In this document: positions 37,427-47,518 of the stretch, in pieces | Layout: every line of letters starts with the position of its first letter | How positions within the stretch are numbered: the first letter of the stretch is position 1 | Assembly: GCF_013366925.1 (NCBI RefSeq) | Contig: NZ_JAALDK010000001.1 | Span: 5,454,001-5,518,000 of the forward strand | Length of the DNA stretch: 64,000 nucleotides | Reading direction: 5' to 3' | DNA from: Paraburkholderia youngii | GTDB lineage: Bacteria > Pseudomonadota > Gammaproteobacteria > Burkholderiales > Burkholderiaceae | Notes under the pieces: model-generated | What the model was told of the DNA's origin: nothing | The model's input: the letters and a program-made list of their open reading frames with translations, nothing else | The model's database searches: none | Made by a program: the position numbers and the translations under genes

Positions 37427-38326
37427 ATGTCCGCTCACACCGTTCGTTTCAAACAGGTCGACGTGTTCACGTCGACACCGTTCAAGGGCAATCCGCTTGC
37501 CGTCGTGTTCGATGCCGACGCGCTCGATACCGCGCAGATGCAGGCCATCGCCTGCTGGACCAATCTGTCCGAAACCACCTTTCTGCTGAAGCCGACCGAT
37601 GCCGCCGCCGACTATCGCGTGCGCATCTTCACGCCCGGCGGCGAGTTGCCGTTCGCCGGTCATCCGACGCTTGGCACCGCGCATGCTTTACGCGAAAGCG
37701 GCTACCAGCCGAAGCAGGCTGGCAAGCTGATCCAGCAATGCGGCGTGGGTCTCGTCGAACTCGAAGCGCTCGATGGCGCCGACGCTACGCACGGCGCATG
37801 GGCGTTCGCCGCGCCACCCGCGCGCGTGACGCCGCTCGCCGAGCATCGTTACGAGGCGCTGTCTACGGCTTTACGTAGTCAGGCGATCGACTTTACCGCG
37901 CCGCCATGCGCGGTGGATAACGGCGCGCCGTGGCTCGTCGTGCGGGTCGATTCGGCCCGCGACTGCCTCGCGCTCGAACCCGATGCGGCGGCGCTAGCCG
38001 AGCTCGTGCATTCGGTCGACACGCACGGCGTCGCCGTATACGGTCCGCACGACGCTGACGGCCCGGCAACGTTCGAAGTCCGTTGCCTGATGGCGGGCGG
38101 CGGCTTCGGCACCGGCGAAGACCCGGTGACGGGCAGCGCCAACGCCGCGCTCGCGGGTCTGCTGAGTCTGCAGCAACGTCGTCCCGGCACGCGCTACACG
38201 GCGCGCCAGGGCACCGCGCTCGGGCGCGCGGGCGACGTGTCGGTCCACTATGACGATGCACGCGGCAAGATCTGGATCGGCGGGCCTGCGGTAACGATCA
38301 TCGACGGCACGTGCCGGCTCGCGTAA
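37427..38326 (+). CDS. PhzF family protein (phenazine biosynthesis-like isomerase)
   Basis: A 299-residue protein of the PhzF/diaminopimelate-epimerase fold. The family motifs are FKQVDVFTSTPFKGNPLAVVFDAD at the start (in parts), FTPGGELPFAGHPTLGTAHAL, and GEDPVTGSANAALAGLL in the C-terminal half. PhzF proper isomerises dihydro-hydroxyanthranilate, but most family members sit outside phenazine clusters, as here, and are of unknown substrate. The catalytic Glu of PhzF lies in the NLSETTF segment, which is present. ATG 37427 is preferred to an upstream TTG at 37409. Confidence 0.9.
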   Translation: MSAHTVRFKQVDVFTSTPFKGNPLAVVFDADALDTAQMQAIACWTNLSETTFLLKPTDAAADYRVRIFTPGGELPFAGHPTLGTAHALRESGYQPKQAGKLIQQCGVGLVELEALDGADATHGAWAFAAPPARVTPLAEHRYEALSTALRSQAIDFTAPPCAVDNGAPWLVVRVDSARDCLALEPDAAALAELVHSVDTHGVAVYGPHDADGPATFEVRCLMAGGGFGTGEDPVTGSANAALAGLLSLQQRRPGTRYTARQGTALGRAGDVSVHYDDARGKIWIGGPAVTIIDGTCRLA

Positions 38327-38744
38327 GCGGACCGCGGCCTCGCGCGCGAGGCACCGCGACACGCCGCATCTCGCCGCTTCACACCACAAAAAGCCGCATC
38401 ACTATGACGTCGCCATACCTGGTTGTCCGAATTCATCGCGACTGGACGGCAAAACCCTTGCCAGAAACCGGCCATGCAGGGCTCATGAGCGGCCGGACCG
38501 AGGTGCTCGCCGCGCCCGCGTATACCCCATGCGCGGACCCTTCCTTAATCGAGTCGCATTCAGTAATATCGAACGGTATATAGCGGTCGAATCCGATGAC
38601 CTGTGGACGGTCAGGCGCGGCGCCACGCCCTCTCCTCCTGCGCAGCAGCTTTGGCACCTTGGTCACCATGCAGCCATCCATTTATTTCGCGCAGTCGATG
38701 CCCGTGCGTTTGCAAGCGACCCACCCCCAGCCAAGGGCCGCGCG
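38327..38744. other. Leader/intergenic region before the GGDEF-EAL gene
   Basis: About 420 bases with no supported gene. A 59-codon frame from 38404 and an open upstream extension of the next gene from 38529 exist, but neither resembles a known protein nor has a clear ribosome site. An AT-rich patch with TAATAT lies at about 38564-38580 and may contain the promoter. Confidence 0.4.
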
Positions 38745-41108
38745 ATGACTCAGTCCCGCTTCTCCGACCCGCGCGAAGCCAGGCCGCGACGCGATCCGAT
38801 GATCACGCGCCGGCGCGCGTTGCTCGTTATTCCAGCACTCGGCGTACTCGTATTGATCCTGCTGTGGACCGTGATCTTCGCGCGGCTATCGGTCGAGAAA
38901 GACGCGACGTACCGCGAAGCGATGGCGTCTTCCGCCATTCTTTCCTCGGCGCTCGAGCAGCACACCATTAAGGCGATTCACCAGGTCGATCAGATCACGC
39001 GCTTCGTCAAGTACGAGTTCGAAAAGACGCCGAATCATTTCGATCTCGCGAGCACGGTCGAAAAAGGCGTCGTGCAAAGCGAAACGCTCGTGCAGGTGTC
39101 GCTGATCGACGAGCACGGCAGACTGATCGCCAACACGGCCGAACTGAATCCCGCTCACATCGACCTGTCCGACCGCGAGCACTTCAAGGTCCACGAGCAC
39201 GAGAACGACGACCAGCTATACATCAGCAAACCAGTGCTCGGCCGCATCTCGGGTCACTGGACGCTGCAGATGACGCGGCGCCTGAATCATCCTGACGGCT
39301 CGTTCGCGGGCGTCGTCGTGGTCTCCGAAGACCCGAGCTACTTCACGTCGGACTTCTACAACAACGCGGCGATCGGCCGCGAAGGCGTGATCGCGGTGAT
39401 CTCCGACAACGGCACCGTGCTCGCGCGCCGCACCGGCAACGCCAACAAAGCCAGCAGCACGTTCACCGCGAGCGGCACGTATCCGACTTCGGAGCACGTG
39501 TCGGGCACCTACGTCGATTCGATCGACAACGTCACGCGTATCGTGTCGTACCGGCACATCGACGGCTATCCGCTCGGCGTGCTCGTCGGTCTTTCGCAGG
39601 GCGAAGAATTCGCCGACTACAACCACACGCGCAACGTCTATCTGTTGATGGCAGGCTTCATCTCGCTCGCGATGCTCAGCTTCTTCGGCGTAGCGACCGG
39701 CCTGATCGGCAAGCTGCTCGGCCGCGAGCGCGAGATGACGCATCTCGTCGAATACGACCTGTTGACGGGCCTGCGCAATCGCTACGCGACGCTGCAGGCG
39801 CTGCGCCACGACGTCGCGCAGCCGTTCAATCTCGGCCGCCTCGCGATTCTTTTCATCGACCTCGACAACTTCAAGACCGTCAACGACACGCTCGGTCACA
39901 ACGCCGGCGACATCGTGCTGCAGATGACGGCCTCGCGCCTCGCGACCGCGGTCGGCGACGAAGGCACGCTCTCCCGCATCGGCGGCGACGAGTTCGTCGT
40001 CGTGATCAAGGGCGACGATGTCGAGAAGCGCGCGGTCGCGCTCGCCGAAGCCGCCGCGGAAGCGTTCTCGAAGCCGTTCGAGGTGCGCGGCAGTTCGTTC
40101 GTGCTGCATGCGAGCATCGGCATCGCGCTGTACTCGGTCGCCAACGAAAGCGAGATCGACCTGCTGAAGAAAGCCGACCTCGCGATGTACAGCGCGAAGG
40201 ACGCCGGCAAGAACTGCTACCAGTTCTATTCGCCGCATCTGTCGCATCGCGCGGATCATTTGATGAAGTGGGAACAGCAGCTGCGCGTCGCGCTGGCCGA
40301 AGGGCAACTGTTCCTCGCCTATCAGCCGAAGATCGATCTGGCGCGTCGCTGCATCACCGGCTTCGAAGCGCTCGTGCGTTGGAACCACCCGCAGCACGGG
40401 CTGATCCCGGCCAACGAGTTCATCCCCGTGGCCGAGTCCACTGGGCTGATCGTGCCGATCGGCGACTTCGTGATCGAGACCGCATGCCGTCAGCTCGCGC
40501 AGTGGCAGCAGCAGGGCTACGACACGCTGTCGCTCGCTGTGAACATTTCGGCGGTGCAGTTCTGGCGTGGCGACCTGTTCGAAACAATTTCGCGCGCGAT
40601 CGAGGAAACCGGCATCTCCGCGCGCCGCCTCGAACTCGAAATCACCGAAACGACGATGATGGAATTTCCGGAAGTCGTTTCCGAAAAAATCTTCGCGCTG
40701 AAGCGTCTCGGCGTACGCATCGCGCTCGACGATTTCGGCACCGGCTATTCATCGCTGTCCTATCTGAACCGCTTCGCCGTCGATACGCTGAAGGTGGACC
40801 GCTCGTTCGTCCAGGCGATTCCGGGCGACCGCAGCGTCTGCGTGATGGTCACCGCGATCGTCAACCTCGCGCGCTCGCTCGGACTCACGGTGGTCGTCGA
40901 AGGCACGGAGACCGAAGAGCAGATTGCGTGGCTGGCCGCGCTCGGCCATATCGAGGCGCAGGGCTTCCTGTTCTCGCGTCCGGTGCCGGCAGAGGCGATT
41001 CCGGCGCTGCTCGAGCGCTTCGGGGTATGCGGCATGAACAACACCAGCGGCCGCCGCGTCGCGCACCTGGCCGACAGCGCAAGCAGCGTATCCAGCACCA
41101 GCAATTAA
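38745..41108 (+). CDS. Membrane-bound GGDEF/EAL c-di-GMP enzyme with extracytoplasmic Cache sensor
   Basis: A 787-residue signalling protein. One membrane helix is at about 24-46 and a second at about 297-322. The segment between (about 50-290) is a double-Cache-type periplasmic sensor with the characteristic LIDEHGRLIANT, SDREHFKVH and HWTLQMTRRLNHPDGSFAGVVV. The diguanylate cyclase domain carries an intact GGDEF at 413-417, without an RxxD inhibitory site. The EAL domain starts at 541 and keeps DDFGTGYSSLSYL, KVDRSFV and the downstream Glu/Gln residues needed for phosphodiesterase activity. Both activities look competent, so the net output is unknown. It tunes c-di-GMP in response to an unknown ligand. 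Confidence 0.93.
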   Translation: MTQSRFSDPREARPRRDPMITRRRALLVIPALGVLVLILLWTVIFARLSVEKDATYREAMASSAILSSALEQHTIKAIHQVDQITRFVKYEFEKTPNHFDLASTVEKGVVQSETLVQVSLIDEHGRLIANTAELNPAHIDLSDREHFKVHEHENDDQLYISKPVLGRISGHWTLQMTRRLNHPDGSFAGVVVVSEDPSYFTSDFYNNAAIGREGVIAVISDNGTVLARRTGNANKASSTFTASGTYPTSEHVSGTYVDSIDNVTRIVSYRHIDGYPLGVLVGLSQGEEFADYNHTRNVYLLMAGFISLAMLSFFGVATGLIGKLLGREREMTHLVEYDLLTGLRNRYATLQALRHDVAQPFNLGRLAILFIDLDNFKTVNDTLGHNAGDIVLQMTASRLATAVGDEGTLSRIGGDEFVVVIKGDDVEKRAVALAEAAAEAFSKPFEVRGSSFVLHASIGIALYSVANESEIDLLKKADLAMYSAKDAGKNCYQFYSPHLSHRADHLMKWEQQLRVALAEGQLFLAYQPKIDLARRCITGFEALVRWNHPQHGLIPANEFIPVAESTGLIVPIGDFVIETACRQLAQWQQQGYDTLSLAVNISAVQFWRGDLFETISRAIEETGISARRLELEITETTMMEFPEVVSEKIFALKRLGVRIALDDFGTGYSSLSYLNRFAVDTLKVDRSFVQAIPGDRSVCVMVTAIVNLARSLGLTVVVEGTETEEQIAWLAALGHIEAQGFLFSRPVPAEAIPALLERFGVCGMNNTSGRRVAHLADSASSVSSTSN

Positions 41109-41145
41109 AGGACGGGCGCCCGCACCGCGGGCCCCCGCAGCGCCG

Positions 41146-42354
41146 ATGCCGACCATCACGAGTGAGGAGGCTGCCCGCCGCGGGCGACGGGAACCGCTAT
41201 GGACGCTGTTCCGGGTCGTGTGCGGCTTGTCGGCGCTGTCGTGGGGCGGCCTCGCGTTGATGGCGCAGCTCGAGCATCACTACGTGGAACGCGAGGGGCG
41301 ACTCTCGCGCGTGGCGTTCTCGGATCTGATCGCGCTCGCGTGGATGGTGCCGGGACCCGTCGGCTGCAACGTCGCCGTGCAGCTCGGACACGCGCTGCGC
41401 GGACGCGCGGGCGCATGGGTCGCCGGTGTGGCGAGCGTGCTGCCCTTCTTCACACTGATGACGCTGTTCGCGATCTTCTATCGCACGCCCGTCGTGCATA
41501 CGATCGCGTCGCAGACGCTGCTACATCACTTCAGCGTCGTGCTTGCGACATTGATCGCGCTCACCTGGTACAAGCAGACGCGTGCGCTGGTGCGCGGCAA
41601 GCTCGAATGGACGGCGGCGCTGCTCGGCAGCATCGCGCTGCTCTATGCGCATAGCGCCGCGGCGTATGTGGTGATGCTGGGAGCAGCATTCGGCATCGGC
41701 TGGTTCGCGAGCCCGGAGCACGACTCGCGGCTGGCCGTGTCGCTTCGGCGCGGCGACTATCGGCTGCTGGCCGCGCTCGGCGTCCTGCTCGTGCTGTTTG
41801 CGCTGCCGCTGCCGCATCGCTATGACCTCGCGCTGCTGTGGCCGCGTCTCGCCGGCGCCGGCATGACGCTGTTCGGCGGCGGCTTCTCGGCGTTGCCGGT
41901 GCTGAAGACGCTGTTCGTCACGCCGGCGATCGGCGTATCCGATAACGACTTCACGCTCGCGTTTACGCTGTCGCCGTTGTCTCCGGGACCCTTGCTGAAC
42001 GTGGTGCCGTTCTTCGGCTATCTCGTCGATGGCTGGCTCGGCGCGCTGATCGCGACGCTCGCGCTATTCGTGCCGTCTGGCTGCCTCGTCGTGCTCGCGC
42101 AGCGGCATCTGCATCTGTTGAAGGTGAACCCGCGCTTCGAGCACGGCATGAGGATTCTGCGCGCGGTCACGACCGCGTTTCTCGCGGTCGCGGTACTGCG
42201 CATTGCCGCGCATGTACCGCTGGAACCGATCTATCTGTTGACCGCGACGTTCTCCGCAATGTGCTTCGCGAAGCTGAAGGTGCCGGTGTACGCCGTGTAT
42301 GGAATGGTGGCGGTGGCGTGCGGTTTGTGGCTCGCGTACGGCGTCACGACGTGA
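41146..42354 (+). CDS. Chromate transporter (ChrA/CHR family)
   Basis: A 402-residue inner-membrane protein made of two homologous CHR halves, each with about five or six helices. The N-terminal half has SALSWGGLALMAQLEHHYV and the half-signature MVPGPVGCNVAVQLG. The C-terminal half has LFGGGFSALPVLKTLF and LSPGPLLNVVPFFGYLVDG. ChrA proteins export chromate in exchange for protons, while some members transport other oxyanions. The gene follows the GGDEF-EAL gene by 37 bases and may share its transcript. Substrate is a family inference. Confidence 0.88.
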   Translation: MPTITSEEAARRGRREPLWTLFRVVCGLSALSWGGLALMAQLEHHYVEREGRLSRVAFSDLIALAWMVPGPVGCNVAVQLGHALRGRAGAWVAGVASVLPFFTLMTLFAIFYRTPVVHTIASQTLLHHFSVVLATLIALTWYKQTRALVRGKLEWTAALLGSIALLYAHSAAAYVVMLGAAFGIGWFASPEHDSRLAVSLRRGDYRLLAALGVLLVLFALPLPHRYDLALLWPRLAGAGMTLFGGGFSALPVLKTLFVTPAIGVSDNDFTLAFTLSPLSPGPLLNVVPFFGYLVDGWLGALIATLALFVPSGCLVVLAQRHLHLLKVNPRFEHGMRILRAVTTAFLAVAVLRIAAHVPLEPIYLLTATFSAMCFAKLKVPVYAVYGMVAVACGLWLAYGVTT

Positions 42355-42402
42355 CGCGTCGCGGTCCGCACGAAGCCTGTCGCGCCGTTGGCGATAGGCG
42401 GA

Positions 42403-42861
42403 TCAGAATCCGCGCGACAGCACCGCGACGCCGATCGTCACGACGCCCAGCACGAGATTGATCAGCACGAGACGGCGGACCGTACCGACCGCCCGCGCGC
42501 CATCGGGCCACTTCTGCGCCTGCACCGCGCGGCGAATGCGCGGATACACGGCGAAGCGGATATGCCCGAAGATCAGCATCATCACGATGCCGAGGCCGGC
42601 CATCGCATGCAATGGCCAGGTGGCATGACCGCCACCGAACTGCATCAGCAGGAAGCCGCCGCTGATCAGGATCACGAGCACCGACACCCCGACCCAGTTG
42701 AAGAAGCGGCCGAACACCGACTCCCACAGCGGCAGGCGCAGTTGCGGCGACAGATCGCCGAGCGCCGGGCGCAGGCAGAAATGCGCGAACACCATACCGC
42801 CAACCCACACCGCCACCCCGAGCAGATGCAGAAAAAGCGCGACTTCGATAGCCTTGTTCAT
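42403..42861 (-). CDS. CopD/DUF4149-like four-helix membrane protein
   Basis: A 152-residue inner-membrane protein with four helices (about 7-28, 47-72, 78-98, 128-150). HLLGVAVWVGGMVFAHF with His and Trp/Gly, and HAMAGLGIVMMLIFGHIRF are the CopD-like features; conserved His residues could bind copper or haem. The start at 42861 follows GAGAGGAAA. Convergent with the chromate transporter. Copper handling is possible but unproven. Confidence 0.8.
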   Translation of the reverse strand: MNKAIEVALFLHLLGVAVWVGGMVFAHFCLRPALGDLSPQLRLPLWESVFGRFFNWVGVSVLVILISGGFLLMQFGGGHATWPLHAMAGLGIVMMLIFGHIRFAVYPRIRRAVQAQKWPDGARAVGTVRRLVLINLVLGVVTIGVAVLSRGF

Positions 42862-43150
42862 GTAGTTTTCCTCTCCCGACGACGCCACACCGTTTTGGAC
42901 ACTTAATCCCGCTCAGCAGCAACTGAGCGCGTTCGACCATACGTGATACAGGCAGTTCCGGGTATCGACGTCGATTGCAGCGTATTTTGTGGTTGTAATC
43001 GCGGCACCTTCATCGGGCCGCGCCGCCGCCGCACCCCGTTTGCTTCCACACCCTTTGCGCGACGGACTTGTTGTGACCGGACCGCGAGCGCCCCGCATGC
43101 TAGCAGGCGCCCGTGGCTTTCCAGCGTCAAACTTGGTTAAATCGACTCTA
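42862..43150. other. Gap between parC and the CopD-like gene
   Basis: About 290 bases with no supported gene. A 7-bp hairpin (CGCTCAG/CTGAGCG) is at 42910-42929 without a T-run. Confidence 0.4.
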
Positions 43151-45472
43151 CTAAGCCGGCAGCACCGGACGCATGCCGTCGAGCTTCAGCTTGCTGTCAG
43201 GCGCGCGACCCTTGCGCGCGCGTTTGCCGACATGCGCCGCAAGCTCGGCACCCGCCAGCTTCTCCTCGTCGACGCGGCCGCCGCGGCGTGTGCCGATCAG
43301 CATCACACCCGCCTTGTCGATTGCGAGCGCCTGCACGAGCGTCTCCTTGTCGTCGAGCGCCATGAGCGTGACGCCACGGCCGCCGCCCGACAGCGTCTTC
43401 ATCTCGTCGAGGCCGAACACGAGCAGACGCCCGCCCGACGACAGACACGCGACCTGCACCGCACCCGGCAGCATCGGCATCGGCGCGAGCGGCGCGGCGC
43501 CGGCGTCGATCGTCATGAACGACTTGCCTGCCTTCACGCGGCTCACCATGTCGCCGACCTTCGCGATAAAGCCGAAGCCGTTGCTCGACGCGAGCAGCAG
43601 CGCCTGGTCCGCCGACGCCGCGTAGTAGTGCATCAGATGGCTGCCCGATTCGAGTTCGATCAACGACGTGACCGGCACGCCGTCACCACGCCCGCCCGGC
43701 AGTTGCGCCACCGCGACCGAATAAACGCGCCCGTTGCTGCCCCACGCGATCAGCATGTCGGGCGTGCGGCACTGGAACGCCGCGTAGAGGCCGTCGCCAG
43801 CCTTGAAGCTGAAGCCCGCGACGTCGAGCCCGTGGCCCTTCAACGCGCGCACCCAGCCCTTCTGCGACACCACCACCGTGACCGGTTCGTCGACCACGCG
43901 CGCTTCGAACGTAGCGCGCTTTTCCTGCTGGATCAGCGTACGGCGCTCGTCGCCGTACTGCTTCGCGTCGGCTTCGATTTCCTTGATCAGCTGGCGCTTC
44001 ATCGCCGGTTCGCTGCCGAGCAGTTCCTCGAGCTTGGCCTTCTCGTCGCGCAGCTCGGCCAGCTCCTTCTCGATCTTGATCTTCTCGAGACGGGCCAACT
44101 GACGCAGCCGGATTTCGAGGATGTCTTCGGCCTGGCGGTCCGTGAGTCCGAACGCGGCCATCAGCGCGACCTTCGGCTCATCCGATTCGCGAATGATGCG
44201 GATCACTTCGTCGATATTCAGGAAGACGATCATCCGGCCTTCGAGAATATGGATGCGGTCGTCGACCTTCGACAGACGATGCCGCGTGCGGCGCGTGACC
44301 GTCGCGAAACGGAACGCGATCCACTCGTGCAGGATTTCGCTCAAGCCCTTCTGACGCGGCCGGCCGTCGCCACCCACCATCACCATGTTCAGCGGCGCGT
44401 TCGATTCGAGGCTCGTATGCGCGAGCAGCGTGTTGACGAACTCGGTCTGATCGATGCGGCTCGACTTCGGCTCGAACACGAGACGCACCGGCGCGTCCTT
44501 GCCCGATTCGTCGCGCACCGCGTCGACGAGCGCGAGCAGCGTCTGTTTGGTCTGCAACTGCTCGGGCGTCAGCGCCTTTTTGCCGAGCTTGATCTTCGGG
44601 TTGGTCTGTTCTTCGATTTCCTCGAGCACCTTCTGCGCGGCCGTGTTCGGCGGCAGTTCGGTGATCACGAGCTGCCACTGGCCGCGTGCGAGGTCTTCGA
44701 TCTTCCAGCGCGCGCGCACCTTCAGGCTGCCGCGGCCGGTTTCGTACGCGGCGGCGATTTCCGCCTCGCTCGAAATGATCTGGCCGCCGCCCGGGAAGTC
44801 CGGACCCGGTACATGCTGCATCAGCTCCGCGTGCGAAAGCTTCGGATGGCGGATCAGCGCGACCGCGGCGCTTGCGACTTCGCGCAGGTTGTGCGACGGA
44901 ATTTCCGTCGCGAGACCGACCGCGATGCCCGATGCGCCATTGAGCAGCACGAACGGCAGACGCGCCGGCAGCACCTTCGGCTCGTCGAACGAGCCGTCGT
45001 AGTTCGGCATGAAGTCGACCGTGCCCTGGTCGATCTCACTGAGCAGCAGCTTCGCGATCGGCGTCAGACGCGCTTCCGTGTATCGCATCGCCGCCGCGCC
45101 ATCGCCATCGCGCGAGCCGAAGTTGCCCTGGCCGTCGATCAGCGGATAGCGCATCGAGAAGTCCTGCGCGAGACGCACGAGTGCGTCGTACGCGGACTGG
45201 TCGCCGTGCGGGTGATACTTACCGAGCACGTCGCCGACCACGCGCGCCGATTTGACCGGCTTCGCGTTGTCGCCGAGGCCCATCTCGTTCATCGCGAACA
45301 GGATGCGGCGCTGCACCGGCTTCTGGCCGTCGCAAACGTCCGGCAGCGCGCGGCCCTTGACCACGCTGACCGCATACTCGAGGTACGCGCGCTCCGCGTA
45401 GTTGCCGAGCGTCAGCACGTCGCCGTCCGACGGCGGCTCGTTGAAAAGGTCGAGAGTGTTATCGTCGTCCAT
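43151..45472 (-). CDS. parC: DNA topoisomerase IV subunit A
   Basis: The cleavage-rejoining subunit of topoisomerase IV, which decatenates daughter chromosomes. It is 773 residues. The catalytic Tyr is Tyr-131 in [10 protein letters not shown] and the quinolone-resistance region reads [14 protein letters not shown]. The position equal to E. coli Ser-80 is Gln and Glu-84 is Asp, which could reduce quinolone affinity if not compensated. The C-terminal beta-pinwheel ends in a basic tail. It starts 60 bases downstream of the parE stop and is co-directional with it; the two form an operon. Confidence 0.96.
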   Translation of the reverse strand: MDDDNTLDLFNEPPSDGDVLTLGNYAERAYLEYAVSVVKGRALPDVCDGQKPVQRRILFAMNEMGLGDNAKPVKSARVVGDVLGKYHPHGDQSAYDALVRLAQDFSMRYPLIDGQGNFGSRDGDGAAAMRYTEARLTPIAKLLLSEIDQGTVDFMPNYDGSFDEPKVLPARLPFVLLNGASGIAVGLATEIPSHNLREVASAAVALIRHPKLSHAELMQHVPGPDFPGGGQIISSEAEIAAAYETGRGSLKVRARWKIEDLARGQWQLVITELPPNTAAQKVLEEIEEQTNPKIKLGKKALTPEQLQTKQTLLALVDAVRDESGKDAPVRLVFEPKSSRIDQTEFVNTLLAHTSLESNAPLNMVMVGGDGRPRQKGLSEILHEWIAFRFATVTRRTRHRLSKVDDRIHILEGRMIVFLNIDEVIRIIRESDEPKVALMAAFGLTDRQAEDILEIRLRQLARLEKIKIEKELAELRDEKAKLEELLGSEPAMKRQLIKEIEADAKQYGDERRTLIQQEKRATFEARVVDEPVTVVVSQKGWVRALKGHGLDVAGFSFKAGDGLYAAFQCRTPDMLIAWGSNGRVYSVAVAQLPGGRGDGVPVTSLIELESGSHLMHYYAASADQALLLASSNGFGFIAKVGDMVSRVKAGKSFMTIDAGAAPLAPMPMLPGAVQVACLSSGGRLLVFGLDEMKTLSGGGRGVTLMALDDKETLVQALAIDKAGVMLIGTRRGGRVDEEKLAGAELAAHVGKRARKGRAPDSKLKLDGMRPVLPA

Positions 45473-45532
45473 CTAGATTCCGTGTCCGTGTTTGGCTTGA
45501 AGTGTCGTATGCCGCATCGAGGCGCAAGGCGC

Positions 45533-47518
45533 TCAGATGTCCGCTTCCACTTCGTTGCCCTTCTCTTCGAGCCAGCTGCGGCGCGACGCCGCTTCGCCCT
45601 TGCCCATCAGCATCGTCATGCGCGCGACGGTCGCGTCGTAGTCGAGTTCACCGAGCGCAACCGGTTGCAGGCGGCGCGTGTCGGGATTCATCGTCGTGTC
45701 CCACAGCTGCTCGGCACTCATTTCGCCGAGCCCCTTGAAGCGGCTGATCGACCACTGGTTGTCACGCACACCGTCCTTGCGCAGCTTGTCGAGAATCGCC
45801 TCGAGTTCGCCTTCGTCGAGCGCATAGAGCTTCTGCGCGGGCTTCTTGCCGCGCGCGGGTGCATCGACGCGAAACAGCGGCGGCCGCGCGACGCACACAT
45901 GGCCGCGCTCGATCAGCTGCGGGAAATGCTTGAAGAACAGCGTGAGCAGCAGCACCTGGATGTGCGAGCCGTCGACGTCGGCATCCGACAGAATGCAGAT
46001 CTTGCCGTAGCGCAGATTCGACAGATCGACCTTGTCGTCCGGATTATGCGGATCGACGCCGATCGCCACCGAAATGTCGTGCACCTCGTTGTTCGCGAAC
46101 AGGCGATCGCGCTCGGTTTCCCACGTATTCAGCACCTTGCCGCGCAGCGGCAGAATGGCCTGATACTCCTTGTCGCGGCCCATCTTCGCGGAGCCGCCCG
46201 CCGAGTCACCCTCGACGAGGAACAGCTCGTTGCGTCCGATTTCCGTCGATTCGCAATCGGTCAGCTTGCCGGGCAGCACCGCGACCCCCGAGCTCTTGCG
46301 CTTCTCGACCTTCTGGCCCGCGCGCGTGCGCGCCTGGGCCTGCTTGATCACGAGGTCCGCGAGTTTCTTGCCGTGCTCGACGTGCTGGTTCAACCACAGC
46401 TCGAGCGCCGGCCGCGCGAACGACGACACCAGCTTGACCGCGTCGCGGCTATTCAGGCGCTCCTTGATCTGCCCTTGAAACTGCGGATCGAGCACCTTCG
46501 CCGACAGCACGAACGACACCCGCGCGAACACGTCTTCGGCGAGCAGCTTCACCCCCTTCGGTTGCAGGTTGTGCAGCTCGACGAAGCTCTTGACCGCCTG
46601 ATAGAGACCGTCGCGCAAACCCGACTCATGCGTGCCGCCCGCGGGTGTCGGGATCAGGTTCACGTACGACTCGCGCGTGAGCGGCCCTTCCTCGCTCCAC
46701 GCGACGACCCACGCCGCGCCCTCGCCCTCGGCGAACGTCTCTTCGCTCGAACGCGAGCTTTCCGCGTAGCGCTCGCCCTCGAACAGCGGGATCAGCAGAT
46801 CGCTGCCGTTCATGCCTTCGAGCAGATACCCGCGCAGGCCGTCTTCGTATTTCCAGCTTTGCTGCTCGCCGGTCTTTTCGTTGACGAGCGTGACTTCGAC
46901 GCCCGGCAGCAGCACCGCCTTCGAGCGCAACAGACGCTGCAACTCGCCGAGCGGCAGGTTCGGCGAATCGAAGTACTTCGGATCGGCCCACGCGGTCACG
47001 CGCGTGCCGGATTTCTTGTCGGCCTTGGTGGCGGCGCGCACCTGGAGCGGCTTCGCGACGTCGCCGTGCGCGAAGCTCAGTTCGGCCACCTTGCCGTCGC
47101 GCCACACGGTGACGTCGAGCCGCGTGGACAGCGCGTTCGTGACCGACACGCCGACGCCGTGCAAACCGCCCGAGAACGTATAAGCGCCGCCGGCGGCCTT
47201 GTCGAATTTGCCGCCCGCATGCAGGCGCGTGAAAACGATTTCGACGACCGGTACGCCCTCGTCGGGGTGCAGGCCGAACGGAATGCCGCGGCCGTCGTCG
47301 TCGACCGAGACCGAATGGTCCGCGTGCAGCGTGACCGTGATTTGCCGGCCGTAGCCGCCGAGGGCTTCGTCCGATGCGTTGTCGATGACTTCCTGGATGA
47401 TGTGCAGCGGATTCTCGGTGCGGGTGTACATGCCGGGTCGTTGCTTGACCGGCTCAAGACCCTTCAACACCTTGATCGACGCTTCGCTATACGCGGCGTT
47501 TGGCTTTTTCGTAGACAT
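45533..47518 (-). CDS. parE: DNA topoisomerase IV subunit B
   Basis: ATPase subunit of topoisomerase IV, 661 residues. The GHKL ATP site shows VIDNASDEALGGYG, VDDDGRGIPFG and GLHGVGVSVTNALS. The TOPRIM domain shows LFLVEGDSAGGSAK and ILSDADVDGSHIQ. ATG 47518 (MSTKKPNAAYS) gives the family length; an alternative ATG at 47542 would add eight residues and would lie at the edge of the palindrome cluster upstream. First gene of the parE-parC operon. Confidence 0.96.
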   Translation of the reverse strand: MSTKKPNAAYSEASIKVLKGLEPVKQRPGMYTRTENPLHIIQEVIDNASDEALGGYGRQITVTLHADHSVSVDDDGRGIPFGLHPDEGVPVVEIVFTRLHAGGKFDKAAGGAYTFSGGLHGVGVSVTNALSTRLDVTVWRDGKVAELSFAHGDVAKPLQVRAATKADKKSGTRVTAWADPKYFDSPNLPLGELQRLLRSKAVLLPGVEVTLVNEKTGEQQSWKYEDGLRGYLLEGMNGSDLLIPLFEGERYAESSRSSEETFAEGEGAAWVVAWSEEGPLTRESYVNLIPTPAGGTHESGLRDGLYQAVKSFVELHNLQPKGVKLLAEDVFARVSFVLSAKVLDPQFQGQIKERLNSRDAVKLVSSFARPALELWLNQHVEHGKKLADLVIKQAQARTRAGQKVEKRKSSGVAVLPGKLTDCESTEIGRNELFLVEGDSAGGSAKMGRDKEYQAILPLRGKVLNTWETERDRLFANNEVHDISVAIGVDPHNPDDKVDLSNLRYGKICILSDADVDGSHIQVLLLTLFFKHFPQLIERGHVCVARPPLFRVDAPARGKKPAQKLYALDEGELEAILDKLRKDGVRDNQWSISRFKGLGEMSAEQLWDTTMNPDTRRLQPVALGELDYDATVARMTMLMGKGEAASRRSWLEEKGNEVEADI

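Noticed and set aside
38404..38583. A 59-codon frame in front of the GGDEF-EAL gene
   Set aside because: It has no good ribosome site, no recognisable domain and atypical composition; more likely part of the leader.
42910..42929. Hairpin downstream of parC as its terminator
   Set aside because: It is a short 7-bp stem more than 200 bases from the stop and lacks a T-run.
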